A stretch of 64,000 nt of DNA from Steroidobacter denitrificans (GCF_001579945.1 NZ_CP011971.1:2134001-2198000); one strand, 5' to 3'. Positions 34,186 through 43,102 are shown, numbered from the stretch's first letter. The notes: generated from the letters alone by a model not told the origin. Translations and numbers: made by a program.

Positions 34186-34672
34186 CCCTCCGCGGCGCCG
34201 ACGGTGCCGCCCCATCCGCCGACGGCGCTCTCCAGACGGTCAGCGGCTGTCGGCGGCACAAGCCGCCAAACGAAGGGCAATTCCCCGTGACAGGCGACAC
34301 CCCTCAAGGTGGTTCGGCAAAATCGGGCCGCCCGGCCTTCGGCCAGCCTCATTGCCGCCTGCCGTCATCTGTGTGTCGATACTAGGAGGCAGGTCGTTCC
34401 CGGGGTGTGAAACAGCTCGCGGTTTTATGTGAAAGTCGAGCGGTTTTCCCCGAAGAAACCAAGGCTTATGTCATATAGCTAAGCGAAAATACTCACGCTC
34501 ACGGCCAAGTGATAGCGACAATGACGAAATCTATACCATGCTTTAAATATTAAACCTTTTAATATCAATAATATGTGATATTTAATTAATGTTTAATGTA
34601 AATATACAATGAGGCTCGATCACGCCGTACTGCCGGCCGGGCGCAACTGAATCAGCCATCGGTGTGTTGTTG
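34186..34672. other. Divergent intergenic region with an AT-rich core
   Basis: About 490 bases between the c-di-GMP gene and the helicase gene. The part 34186-34480 has ordinary GC and no credible gene. The part 34541-34610 is strikingly AT-rich and structured (listed separately). Both flanking promoters should lie here; no single sigma-70 box could be chosen because the AT block offers many. Confidence 0.6.
34541..34610. promoter_or_regulatory. AT-rich island with nested inverted repeats
   Basis: About 70 bases that are nearly all A and T in an otherwise GC-rich window. It contains TTTAA-ATA-TTAAA (34542-34554), AATATCA-8 bases-TGATATT (34561-34582) and the palindrome TTAATTAA (34582-34589). 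It lies 63 bases upstream of the helicase start. It suits a promoter/operator or a binding site for an AT-preferring nucleoid protein. Confidence 0.6.
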
Positions 34673-37600
34673 ATGCCGCGGCCAGCCGAGACACCTGTAA
34701 AATGGATCGTTTCGACTGCAGGCAGCGACGCCGTGACCGATCCCTTCTCCAGCGATGCCGACTCGCCGCAGAATTTCCTTCTGCGGCCGGATTGGCTGCG
34801 GACGCTGTTTGGCGATCGTCTGTATACCCAGGCCCAGCGGTGGGTCGAGGAAGGCCGGGTCTACGGGTTACGCATCGCCCAGGCCGGCCGCATCATTACC
34901 GGCTTCGCGGCCGGTGCCCCATCTCCCGATGACACTGCCGGCGATGAGCGCCGCGAGCCGATTCGCGAGCCAGGCGATGGCGCCGTTCGATGCGATGCCA
35001 GGAGGGTTTACATCCGGCTGACACCCATGCCGCCGGTGTCCCGTGCCGCCGTATCTCAGGCGCCGGCCTCCCCCGCCCTCCGAGCGGGGGGCACGGACCG
35101 TGAAACATTCCAGGGTGAATGCAGCTGCGGGGCGCGCAGTCCCTGCGTGCATATCGCCGCGGTATCGATTGCCGCGGCCGGCCGATCCGCCGCAGCATCC
35201 GATCCCGGCCGACACTCCGGCCTGTCTCGTGCGGCGGATACGCCCGCGCATCCGATACCGGCCGAAGCCGCGAAGGCGATGGCACTCCATGCCAACATGC
35301 CTGCCGGGACAGCCCCACAGCAACAGCTGTGCTATCTGCTTCAGCCCGGCACCGGCGGCACGCAGCTGTCGCTCTGGGTCGGTCAGCGGCGGCTGGAATC
35401 GGATTCGGCTCGCCGTGCCCGCGCCGAGGAGCGGCGCATCGACGCCCGCGGCGCCTGTGCGTTCGTGCCTCGCCCCACCGGCGCCACCGGCGAGTTTCCA
35501 CGCTATGTCGATGCACAGGATCGCGCACTGCTGCGCGAACTGCTGCATGTGGATACCGACGGTCCATGGCCGCTGGGCGATCGTCTCGGCGGAAAATCCG
35601 GCGGCGTCCTGCTGCAGAGGATACTGGCCACCGGACGGGTCTGGTGGCGATCCCTGAACGGTCCACCGCTGCGTGCCGGCAGCCCGCGCACCTTGCCGCT
35701 GGTTTGGGAAGTCCTGCCCAGCGGGGATCAGCAACTGCGCCAGCGCCCCGACGGCACTGCCCGGAGCTCCGGGAACGAGGCCGGCGAGCACCAGGCAGCG
35801 CTGGAACTGCTGCTGGAAGTCACCCCCGCGTTGTGCATCGACCCCATCCGTAATGAATGGGCCGCCTTGAGACTGCCCTACCCCGAGGCATTGCTGCGCG
35901 AACATTGGAACCGCCCCATGCGCGCGCAAGACGTCGAGATTCTCAACGAGGATATTGCGCGCCAGGATCCCCACGCGCACTTCCCGAGGCTGCGCATCCT
36001 GGAGGTGCGGCGCGAGCCGCTACAAGAAGTACGTGCCCGCTTGCTGCTGGGACCCGGCGAGACGCATCCGGCCTCGATCCATCTGGAATTCCTGTACAAC
36101 GGCCTGCCGGTGGACAGCCGCCAACTGCGGCAGGGACAAGCCACGGTGCGCTGTGTCGTACCGGCGGCGCGGAACGCCGCGGTTGCGGAACATGGATCCG
36201 GCATGATTCTCGAGATCGACCGCGACCCGATGCTGGAACAGCAGCTGCAGGAGCGGCTGGAACAGGCGCTGGCGCAGCATGCGCCCGGACTCGCCGCGGC
36301 GGATGATGCATCCTGGTTGGCGTTCATGATGACGGGTGTCCCCGCTCTGCAGGCTGCCGGCTGGGAGATCGTGCTCCTGCCGGGCTTTCCCTATCGGCTC
36401 GCCGATGGCCAGGGCTGGTATGCCGACATCGATGCGCAGCGCAAGGAGGCCTGGTTCGACTTGCGGCTGGGCGTGGTGGTGGACGGCCGGCAGATCAATC
36501 TATTGCCGGCGCTGGTCGATTATCTGCAGGGCCGAATAGAGGCGCCTTGCGCCCCAGGCGCCTCTCCAGGCGGCTCTGCCACCATCGCTCATTGCCGCAG
36601 CGGCGGACAGGTACTGATCCGCATGGAGGACGGACGCTGGTTACCGGTGACCCTGGAACGCATCGAACGTATCGCGAACACCCTGGTCGAGTTGCTGGAT
36701 CGCACGGCGTTGAACAAGCGGCAGGCCTTGTCGCTGCCCGTGATACAGGCCGGCCGCCTGGCTCAGCTGTCCATGGCGCTGGATGGTCCGGCGGTACGCT
36801 CCAACGAGCGTTCCTTGCTGAGATTGGTCGAGGATCTGGCGAATTTCCAAGGCATCCGGCCGCTGCCTGCGCCGGCGGGATTTCGGGCGGCCTTGCGCGG
36901 CTACCAGCAGGAAGGCCTGGGATGGCTGCAGTTCCTGCGCCGCTACCGGCTCGGCGGCGTGCTCGCCGACGACATGGGACTGGGCAAGACCGTGCAGACC
37001 ATTGCCCACCTGCTGCTGGAAAAGGCGGCGGGACGCCTCGACAAGCCGGCGCTGATCGTCGCGCCCGTCAGCGTCATCGGCAACTGGCAGAACGAGTTGC
37101 GGCGCTTCGCCCCGCAACTGAAGGTGCTGACCCTGCACGGCCCGCGGCGCAAGGCCCTGTTCGCGGACATCGGCTGCAGCGATATCGTCATCACCGGCTA
37201 CCCTTTGCTGGCGATCGACGCGGAGGTTCTGTGCGCGCACGAATTCGGCTTCGCGATCCTGGATGAAGCCCAGATGATCAAGAATCCGCGCGCCAAGGTC
37301 TCGCAGGCCGCACGCCTGCTGCGCGCCGAACATCGGCTGTGCCTGACGGGCACGCCCATGGAGAACCATCTCGGTGAATTATGGTCGCTATTCGATTTTC
37401 TGCAGCCGGGACTGCTGGGGCAGGAACAGCAGTTCCAGCGCCACTACCGCTCGCCCATCGAAAAAAGCCGCAACGAGCAGCGGCGCGAGGCGCTGGCTCG
37501 ACGTATCGCACCCTTCGTGCTGAGACGCACCAAGGACCAGGTAGCCAAGGAACTGCCGCCGAAGACCCAGATCGTCGAAACCCTGGTGCTGGAAGAACGT

Positions 37601-38362
37601 CAGCGCGACTTCTATGACGGCATCCGGCTGGCGATGCATCGGCGGGTGCTGGAAATCATCGAGCGGCGGGGTCTGGCGCGCAGCCGGATCACGGTGCTGG
37701 ACGCCCTGCTGAGACTGCGCCAGGCGTGTTGCGATCCGCGCCTCGTCGGCACCGGCGCCCCGAACCAGGATCGGAGCGAGGGTCCGGACAACCTCCAGAG
37801 CCGGAACACGGATCCCTCCGCGGAGCATGCGCCTCCCGCCGACCAGGAGCATATCCCGTCCGCGAAAATGGACTGGCTGCGCACAGTATTGCCCGAACTG
37901 GTGGCGGAAGGCCGGCGCATCCTGCTGTTCTCGCAGTTCACCGCCATGCTGGCGTTGATCGAGGACGCCGTGAAGGAGCTGAACATTCCCTACTGTCTGT
38001 TGACCGGCGCAACGCGCGCGCGCGATGAGGTCATCCAGCGTTTCCAGGCGGGCGACGCGCCTTTGTTTCTGATCAGCCTGAAGGCCGGGGGTACCGGTCT
38101 CAATCTCACGGCCGCCGACACCGTCATCCATTATGATCCTTGGTGGAATCCGGCGGTGGAGACCCAGGCCACCGATCGGGCGCATCGCATCGGCCAGGAC
38201 AAGCCGGTATTCGTCTACAAGCTCATTGCCCAAGGCACGGTGGAAGAAAAAATCCTGGAACTGCAAGCCGGCAAGCATGAACTGGCCAGCCGGCTCTACT
38301 CCCAGCGCAATGCCTCCCCGGCGCAGCTGAGCCGCGCGGACCTGGAGGCCTTGTTCACTTGA
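34673..38362 (+). CDS. SNF2-family helicase with SWIM zinc finger
   Basis: Large DNA translocase of 1229 residues. A SWIM-type zinc motif CSCGARSPCVH lies near residue 150, after a Leu-rich N-terminus (LRPDWLRTLFGDRLYTQAQR). A bacterial SNF2-associated middle region follows. The helicase core has motif I VLADDMGLGKTVQTIAHLLL near residue 765, motif II FAILDEAQMIKNP, motif III LCLTGTPMENHLGELWSLFD, motif V LKAGGTGLNLTAADTVIH and motif VI TDRAHRIGQDKPV. All are intact. GTG 34664 or ATG 34673 are the likely starts, with no strong ribosome site. A His/Ser-poor linker between the two RecA lobes is longer than usual. The substrate is unknown. Confidence 0.92.
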   Translation: MPRPAETPVKWIVSTAGSDAVTDPFSSDADSPQNFLLRPDWLRTLFGDRLYTQAQRWVEEGRVYGLRIAQAGRIITGFAAGAPSPDDTAGDERREPIREPGDGAVRCDARRVYIRLTPMPPVSRAAVSQAPASPALRAGGTDRETFQGECSCGARSPCVHIAAVSIAAAGRSAAASDPGRHSGLSRAADTPAHPIPAEAAKAMALHANMPAGTAPQQQLCYLLQPGTGGTQLSLWVGQRRLESDSARRARAEERRIDARGACAFVPRPTGATGEFPRYVDAQDRALLRELLHVDTDGPWPLGDRLGGKSGGVLLQRILATGRVWWRSLNGPPLRAGSPRTLPLVWEVLPSGDQQLRQRPDGTARSSGNEAGEHQAALELLLEVTPALCIDPIRNEWAALRLPYPEALLREHWNRPMRAQDVEILNEDIARQDPHAHFPRLRILEVRREPLQEVRARLLLGPGETHPASIHLEFLYNGLPVDSRQLRQGQATVRCVVPAARNAAVAEHGSGMILEIDRDPMLEQQLQERLEQALAQHAPGLAAADDASWLAFMMTGVPALQAAGWEIVLLPGFPYRLADGQGWYADIDAQRKEAWFDLRLGVVVDGRQINLLPALVDYLQGRIEAPCAPGASPGGSATIAHCRSGGQVLIRMEDGRWLPVTLERIERIANTLVELLDRTALNKRQALSLPVIQAGRLAQLSMALDGPAVRSNERSLLRLVEDLANFQGIRPLPAPAGFRAALRGYQQEGLGWLQFLRRYRLGGVLADDMGLGKTVQTIAHLLLEKAAGRLDKPALIVAPVSVIGNWQNELRRFAPQLKVLTLHGPRRKALFADIGCSDIVITGYPLLAIDAEVLCAHEFGFAILDEAQMIKNPRAKVSQAARLLRAEHRLCLTGTPMENHLGELWSLFDFLQPGLLGQEQQFQRHYRSPIEKSRNEQRREALARRIAPFVLRRTKDQVAKELPPKTQIVETLVLEERQRDFYDGIRLAMHRRVLEIIERRGLARSRITVLDALLRLRQACCDPRLVGTGAPNQDRSEGPDNLQSRNTDPSAEHAPPADQEHIPSAKMDWLRTVLPELVAEGRRILLFSQFTAMLALIEDAVKELNIPYCLLTGATRARDEVIQRFQAGDAPLFLISLKAGGTGLNLTAADTVIHYDPWWNPAVETQATDRAHRIGQDKPVFVYKLIAQGTVEEKILELQAGKHELASRLYSQRNASPAQLSRADLEALFT

Positions 38363-39618
38363 GCAGACCCCCGATCGATCCCGAACTGCAGGCGCAGATC
38401 GATGCACAGTTGCTGGAGCAAGGCGCGTTCACACCGCTGGACCTGCTGTTCAACAGCGGCCGCTTGTTCTACGAGGACTATGAGCGCTGGCGCCGCCGCG
38501 AGATCGATCTGCTGGAGACGGCCTTGATGGGCGCGATCGACAAGATCAAGGAGCAGCTCAGCCACGCTGCCGGCTATGCCCGCAGCATCGGCCTGCAGGA
38601 ACAAACTCAGGAGTTCACCGCCTGGCTCGCGGCCGAGACGCATCCGTTACGCATCAGCGCCGACGCACAATTGCAGCGCCTGATCGCGGCGCGCTATGTT
38701 CCGGCGCAGAACGCGCCGCAGATGGACCTGTTCTTCGACAACCCCGTCGTCGCCCTCATCAACGGCATCGCCGCGGCGCTATGTGCACGGGATGCCGTTG
38801 AAGCACGCCGGCGCCTGGATCGGCTTTATGTTCAGGCACCCACCCATGCGGATCTCGCCACGTTCGATCAGTTGCTGGCGGCCCTGGAGCATCTGGAAAG
38901 TCCTGTGGCATCGCCCCGGCAAGAGATGCAGGCGCTGCTGGGGATCACCCCCGGCGCCAAACGCCTGCTGGGCACGCAGGCGCGTGACCTGCTGGCGCCG
39001 CTGTGGAGCCGGATCGGCCAGTCGCTCGCCACCGTGGCATTCGCACCGCAAGAACCCGAACTGCATGCCAGCTTCGCCTTTGCGCAGGCCCAGGACTGGC
39101 GCAACGTCGAGTTCAGCATCCTGGGCGAGCCGCAATGGTGGCTGTACGCGCCGCTGTGCCTGCACCTGGCGTACAGCGCCGTCCATCGGGGTCGGCGCAT
39201 CGAGGCCTTGGCGGCCTGGGCACAACTGTGCTGGCTGGCACCCGAACATGCCGCCGCGGAGTTCGAACGGCGTCAGCAGCCCGACCGCGGCATCGCAGCG
39301 CTGTGGCAGCGCTTCCTGGAAATGGAGGATGCGCTGGAGCGCCAGACCGGGCGCTCCGGCAATGATTCCCTGTGCCTGGAGGAATGTCTCGACGCCCGCG
39401 ATTTTCCGGCCTGGCTGTTGATGCACGAGCCCGGACTGGTCCAGCAGCTGCCCGAGGATCTGCCGCGCAGCGACGGTCCCGGCGAACGGCATTATCGCTG
39501 CGTCCATCGTCTGATCCAGGCCCGGCGCGCCGAACGCGCCGATGAGGAATTGGCGCTGCGCACGGCGCTGCGCCATGCCCACCCCGCGCTGTTCGCCTGC
39601 CTGAAGCGGCTGGTGTGA
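38359..39618 (+). CDS. Unknown protein translationally coupled to the SNF2 helicase
   Basis: 419 residues, soluble and mostly helical, starting with TTG that overlaps the helicase stop (TTGA). Notable segments are SRPPIDPELQAQIDAQLLEQ, GRLFYEDYERWRRREIDLLE (aromatic and charged), MDLFFDNPVVALINGIAAAL and QPEL-like EPELHASFAFAQAQDWRNVE. The middle and C-terminal parts look like a helical-repeat protein (ALAAWAQLCWLAPEHAAAEF; LEECLDARDFPAWLLMHEPG). No catalytic motif is seen. The tight coupling implies that it works with the helicase, for example as an adaptor. I do not recognise the family. Confidence 0.85.
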   Translation: MSRPPIDPELQAQIDAQLLEQGAFTPLDLLFNSGRLFYEDYERWRRREIDLLETALMGAIDKIKEQLSHAAGYARSIGLQEQTQEFTAWLAAETHPLRISADAQLQRLIAARYVPAQNAPQMDLFFDNPVVALINGIAAALCARDAVEARRRLDRLYVQAPTHADLATFDQLLAALEHLESPVASPRQEMQALLGITPGAKRLLGTQARDLLAPLWSRIGQSLATVAFAPQEPELHASFAFAQAQDWRNVEFSILGEPQWWLYAPLCLHLAYSAVHRGRRIEALAAWAQLCWLAPEHAAAEFERRQQPDRGIAALWQRFLEMEDALERQTGRSGNDSLCLEECLDARDFPAWLLMHEPGLVQQLPEDLPRSDGPGERHYRCVHRLIQARRAERADEELALRTALRHAHPALFACLKRLV

Positions 39619-39631
39619 TTTGCCGGGCGCA

Positions 39632-39671
39632 GCACGAGGCCGTGCTGCCGCTGCGGAACGAACGTTGACGG
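39632..39671. repeat. 40-bp direct repeat, left copy
   Basis: Begins GCACGAGGCCGTGCTG and ends AACGTTGACGG. It is identical over 40 bases to 40816-40855. It starts 14 bases after the helicase-partner stop and contains a small hairpin (GCACG-AGGC-CGTGC). The two copies bracket the toxin-antitoxin cassette. Confidence 0.95.
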
Positions 39672-39693
39672 ACCGAGAACCCCCTTCGCGCGC

Positions 39694-40083
39694 TCAAGCG
39701 TTCTTGGCGAATAGCGCTACGCCAGGCAGACCCTCGAAATGAGCATCGCAGGTAAGTAGTACTGCGTCCTGGTGGCGCGCCGTCGCGTAGACGATGGCGT
39801 CGGCGGTGGCCAGCTTGTGTTCGCGGTGCAGGTCCGCCGCGAGCAGTGCAAGGGTGGTATCCAGAGGCAAAACGACGCACTTCTGCGTGTAGGCGATCAC
39901 CTGGTCGGCTTGATCCTCGCCCACTTCACGCACCAGCCACTTCGACAGTTCGAGTTGCACGATGGTCGGCACGATGCACTGCGGCTTGTCCGGGAACTGC
40001 TTGCCCAGCTTCTTGCCGAGCGTGCTGCCCGCGAGCCATTCGATCCAGGCCGAGGTATCGACCAGCCGCAGCGACGCCGCCAT
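39694..40083 (-). CDS. vapC: VapC-type PIN-domain toxin
   Basis: Probable Mg-dependent ribonuclease toxin of 129 residues. The PIN acidic residues are in LRLVDTSAWIEWLAG (Asp near residue 9), IVPTIVQLELSKWL (Glu), LATADAIVYATARHQDA (Asp) and LLTCDAHFEGLPGV (Asp). All four positions are present, so it should be active. The ATG overlaps the antitoxin stop (TGATG). It lies on the minus strand within the cassette flanked by 40-bp repeats. Confidence 0.93.
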   Translation of the reverse strand: MAASLRLVDTSAWIEWLAGSTLGKKLGKQFPDKPQCIVPTIVQLELSKWLVREVGEDQADQVIAYTQKCVVLPLDTTLALLAADLHREHKLATADAIVYATARHQDAVLLTCDAHFEGLPGVALFAKNA

Positions 40084-40295
40084 CAGTAGCGGTCCTTGCG
40101 GTCGCGGTAGTCGTCCTTGCGCGCGCCCTTGGCGATACCGGCCAACTGGTCCAGTTCGGGTACCGGCATCACCAACACGCCCTTGCCCTTGGGGATAAAC
40201 ACGAATTCCTGTCCGGCCTCCCAGTGCTGTTCCTCGCGAACGGCCTTGGGAATGGAAATCTGGAACTTGCTGGACAGGGTGGCGGTCGCAGTCAT
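40083..40295 (-). CDS. vapB: VapB-type AbrB/SpoVT antitoxin
   Basis: 70 residues. TATATLSSKFQISIPKAVRE is the swapped-hairpin AbrB DNA-binding motif, followed by GQEFVFIPKGKGVLVMPVPE and a basic C-terminus GARKDDYRDRKDRY that should bind the toxin. It is translationally coupled to vapC and likely represses the pair. Its last 46 coding bases are duplicated at 40371-40416. A short AT-containing stretch (40296-40320) lies upstream as the promoter. Confidence 0.92.
   Translation of the reverse strand: MTATATLSSKFQISIPKAVREEQHWEAGQEFVFIPKGKGVLVMPVPELDQLAGIAKGARKDDYRDRKDRY
40101..40146. repeat. 46-bp direct repeat, copy within vapB
   Basis: Begins GTCGCGGTAGTCGTCCTTGC and covers the 3' coding end of vapB. 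An identical copy is at 40371-40416, 270 bases away, where it interrupts another gene. Confidence 0.95.
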
Positions 40296-40320
40296 TTTCG
40301 TACCCTCATAGTATCGATTA

Positions 40321-40560
40321 CTATTTGGTAAGAATACACTGTTCTACCTTGGAAGGCCACCCACTTTTTCGTCGCGGTAGTCGTCCTTGCGCGCGCCCTT
40401 GGCGATACCGGCCAACGCTGATCGCGCGTGCTGCCTGCGCTGCAGACAATCCATTGCGTTTCATCCATTCGTTGAAGCGCGCCACCGGGAACGCCTTGCT
40501 ACTGGCCAACGTGACGCGCAGGCGGGCATCGGACAGGGCTTCAACAGCAGTGACCTTCAT
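40321..40560 (-). pseudogene. DUF2442-like gene truncated and fused to a vapB 3' fragment
   Basis: The first part, MKVTAVEALSDARLRVTLAS, then FPVARFNEWMKRNGLSAAQA, resembles a DUF2442-type small protein with the beginning of a helix-turn-helix. After AARAIS the frame enters the copied vapB segment at 40416 and reads VGRYRQGRAQGRLPRRK, then stops. The native C-terminus is lost. DUF2442 genes commonly follow DUF4160 genes, and a DUF4160-like remnant lies directly upstream here. A stable product is doubtful. Confidence 0.65.
40371..40416. repeat. 46-bp direct repeat, second copy
   Basis: Identical to 40101-40146 in vapB. Here it replaces the 3' part of the DUF2442-like gene. The flanking bases differ completely from those of the first copy, so the repeat ends are sharp. 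Confidence 0.95.
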
Positions 40561-40780
40561 CATCGTGCCATCTTCGCAACGTCGGGTTGTGTTCTTTCCA
40601 CTGCGCCTGTGCGGTCTCGCGGTTGGCGGCTAGCCACTTCTGCGCTTCGGCCAGGATCACCGGTGGAACAGAACCAGCCAGCACCGTGCCCGTGGCAATC
40701 TCCAGCGTCGCGGCAAAATCTGGTCCGGTGACATGTGCGCAGAAATGCGACTTCTTAATCGTTTCAAGCGAGTGCGGCGG
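40541..40780 (-). pseudogene. DUF4160-like gene remnant, 5' end lost
   Basis: The minus frame between TGA 40781-40783 and TGA 40541-40543 reads SHFCAHVTGPDFAATLEIAT, GTVLAGSVPPVILAEAQKWL and AANRETAQAQWKEHNPTL. The HVTGPDF, GxVLAG and W(L)AANRE...W pattern fits DUF4160 proteins. No start codon follows the upstream stop. The 3' end overlaps the DUF2442-like start, as in normal DUF4160-DUF2442 pairs. It is judged an inactive N-terminal truncation. Confidence 0.6.
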
Positions 40781-40815
40781 TCAGATGGCGCCAACCTGAG
40801 ACTCGACGCGGATCG

Positions 40816-40855
40816 GCACGAGGCCGTGCTGCCGCTGCGGAACGAACGTTGACGG
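40816..40855. repeat. 40-bp direct repeat, right copy
   Basis: Identical to 39632-39671. It lies 48 bases from the typA stop. Together the copies enclose 1.14 kb holding vapBC and the two broken genes. Confidence 0.95.
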
Positions 40856-40903
40856 CCGAAAAACAGCGCTCAACCGACCGCCACCGCCCTTGCCGCCACC
40901 TGC

Positions 40904-42739
40904 TCAACCCACGCTTTCTTCGGCCATCCTGCCGCCGGCGCGCTTGCGCTCGTGCTCCTTGAGCAAACGCTTGCGCAGGCGAATGTTGTTGGGCGTGATT
41001 TCGACCAATTCATCATCGGCGATGAATTCCATCGCCTGCTCCAGGGTGTAACGGATCGGCGTGACCAGGATCAGGGCTTCGTCCTTGCCGGCGGCACGGA
41101 TATTGGTGAGCTTCTTGCCCTTCAGCGGATTGACCACCAGATCATTGTCGCGGCTGTGGATGCCGACGATCTGGCCCTCGTACACCTCATCGCCATGCGA
41201 CACCATCAACTTGCCGCGCTCCTGCAGGCTGAACAGCGAATAGGCCAGTGCCTTGCCCTGTGCATTGGAAATCAGCACGCCGTTGCCGCGTTGACCGATC
41301 TCCTTGTCCAGCAACGGGCCGAAGTGATCGAAAATGTGATGCATCAGGCCGGTACCCGAAGTCAGAGTACGAAAATCGGTCTGAAAACCGATCAGGCCGC
41401 GCGAAGGAATCACATAGTCCAGGCGGACCCGGCCCTTGCCATCCGGATGCATGCCGGTGAGCTGACCGCCGCGCTCTCCCAGCGCCTGCATGACCGCTCC
41501 CTGTGAACTCTCGTCCAGATCGACCGCCAGCGTCTCGAACGGCTCGCTGACCACCCCGTCGATGCTCTTCACCACGGCGCGTGGCCGTGAGACGCCCAAT
41601 TCGTAGCCCTCGCGGCGCATGTTCTCCAGCAGCACGCCGAGATGCATCTCGCCGCGCCCGAACACCCGGAACTTGTCAGGATCATCGGTATCCTCGACAC
41701 GCAGTGCCACGTTGTGCATCACTTCACGCATCAGCCGTTCGCGGATCTGGCGACTGGTGACATATTTGCCGTCACGACCGCAGAACGGCGAGTTGTTGAC
41801 CTCGAAGGTCATGCTGATGGTGGGCTCGTCCACCACCAGCGGCGGCAGCGCCTCGGGGCAGGCGGGATCGCAGATCGTATCGGAAATTTGCGGCCGCTCG
41901 ATGCCGGCAAAGGCGACGATGTCGCCGGCGCTCGCCTCCTCCACCTCGATGCGCTCCAGGCCCAGAAAGCCCAGCACCTGCATGATGCGCTCGTTGCGCA
42001 CCTTGCCGTCGCGATCCACGACCGCCACCGGACTGTTGCGGCGAAGCCTGCCGCGCTTGATACGGCCGATACCGATGGCGCCGACATAGCTGGAATAGTC
42101 GAGCTGACTGACTTGCAGCTGCAACGGTCCGTTCTCATCGACTTGCGGCGGCGGGCAATGCTGCACGATGACCTCGAACAGCGGCGTCATGTCGCCGGCG
42201 AGATGCTGCGGATCCAGGCCGGCGAAACCGCGCAGCGCCGAGCCGTACACCACCGGGAAATCCAGCTGCTGCTCGCTCGCCCCCAACTTGTCGAACAGAT
42301 CGAAGGTCTGATCCAGCACCCAGTGCGGACGAGCCTCCTCGCGATCGATCTTGTTGATCACCACGATGGGGCGCAGCCCATGCGAAAACGCCTTCTGGGT
42401 GACGAAGCGCGTCTGGGGCATCGGCCCGTCGACCGCATCCACCAGCAGCAGTACACAGTCCACCATCGACAGGACGCGTTCGACCTCGCCGCCGAAATCG
42501 GCATGCCCGGGGGTGTCGACGATATTGATGCGATAGTCACCCCAGCGCAGCGCGGTGTTCTTGGCCAGGATCGTGATGCCGCGCTCGCGTTCCAGAGGAT
42601 TGGAATCCATCACCCGCTCGGCGGCGACCTTGCGCAGGTCCAGGGTGCCGGATTGGCGCAGGAGCTGATCGACCAGGGTGGTCTTGCCATGATCGACGTG
42701 CGCGATGATGGCGATGTTGCGTAGCTTCGAAGTAGACAC
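40904..42739 (-). CDS. typA: Ribosome-associated GTPase TypA/BipA
   Basis: Translational GTPase that binds the ribosome and supports stress and cold adaptation. The 611 residues contain G1 [11 protein letters not shown], the switch region [14 protein letters not shown]3 [15 protein letters not shown] and G4 VINKIDRE. The later EF-G-like domains follow, with [19 protein letters not shown] and [19 protein letters not shown]. The start is GTG at 42739 ([12 protein letters not shown] in literal codons). It is full length and highly conserved. It is transcribed away from the divergent region at 42740-43130. Confidence 0.98.
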   Translation of the reverse strand: MSTSKLRNIAIIAHVDHGKTTLVDQLLRQSGTLDLRKVAAERVMDSNPLERERGITILAKNTALRWGDYRINIVDTPGHADFGGEVERVLSMVDCVLLLVDAVDGPMPQTRFVTQKAFSHGLRPIVVINKIDREEARPHWVLDQTFDLFDKLGASEQQLDFPVVYGSALRGFAGLDPQHLAGDMTPLFEVIVQHCPPPQVDENGPLQLQVSQLDYSSYVGAIGIGRIKRGRLRRNSPVAVVDRDGKVRNERIMQVLGFLGLERIEVEEASAGDIVAFAGIERPQISDTICDPACPEALPPLVVDEPTISMTFEVNNSPFCGRDGKYVTSRQIRERLMREVMHNVALRVEDTDDPDKFRVFGRGEMHLGVLLENMRREGYELGVSRPRAVVKSIDGVVSEPFETLAVDLDESSQGAVMQALGERGGQLTGMHPDGKGRVRLDYVIPSRGLIGFQTDFRTLTSGTGLMHHIFDHFGPLLDKEIGQRGNGVLISNAQGKALAYSLFSLQERGKLMVSHGDEVYEGQIVGIHSRDNDLVVNPLKGKKLTNIRAAGKDEALILVTPIRYTLEQAMEFIADDELVEITPNNIRLRKRLLKEHERKRAGGRMAEESVG

Positions 42740-42894
42740 AGTCGAGACCTAGGGCGGCAAGCCGCAGCGGACAGGATGACTCCCTCGATTGCGACCGGAT
42801 ACCCCAAAGACCATCTCGGACGCTCGCCGGAGACGGCACGATCTGCCAGACAGGGAGTGAAAAACAAACGAGCCGAGTATTGTAGCGGTTCTGA

Positions 42895-42930
42895 CTTCTT
42901 ACAGCCAGAAAACTTCTTACAACCAGAAAA
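42895..42930. repeat. 18-bp tandem duplication upstream of typA
   Basis: Two adjacent units (42895-42912, 42913-42930) beginning CTTCTTACA and ending CCAGAAAA, differing at one base. They lie about 160-190 bases upstream of the typA start, within its probable leader or promoter region. Confidence 0.85.
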
Positions 42931-43051
42931 ATCCGGATACATGCCTCCAGCTTCGCCAGATGCATGCTCCCGCGGTGATGCGCAACATGGGAAGTGCAGG
43001 GTATTCACGCCGGCCGGGGAAGGAGTCCGTGCGGCATGTCGAATTTCATTC

Positions 43052-43079
43052 TTGCAAGATTTATATTGTTCGCTAATAT
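43052..43079 (+). promoter_or_regulatory. Sigma-70 promoter of the small exported protein gene
   Basis: TTGCAA (-35, 43052-43057), 16-base spacer, TAATAT (-10, 43074-43079). Transcription would start near 43086, inside the Fur-like box, about 45 bases before the ATG. Confidence 0.65.
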
Positions 43080-43081
43080 AC

Positions 43082-43102
43082 GAATAATTATCATTACCAT
43101 TC
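43082..43102. promoter_or_regulatory. Fur-box-like operator
   Basis: AATAATTATCATTACCATTC resembles the Fur consensus built of repeated ATAAT/ATTAT hexamers. It overlaps the expected transcription start, the standard place for iron-dependent repression. This is a visual match only. Confidence 0.55.

Noticed and set aside
40409-40416. Alternative reading that the DUF2442-like frame is an intact novel gene
   Set aside because: Its second half is an exact copy of vapB 3' coding DNA read in another frame, so the product is chimeric.
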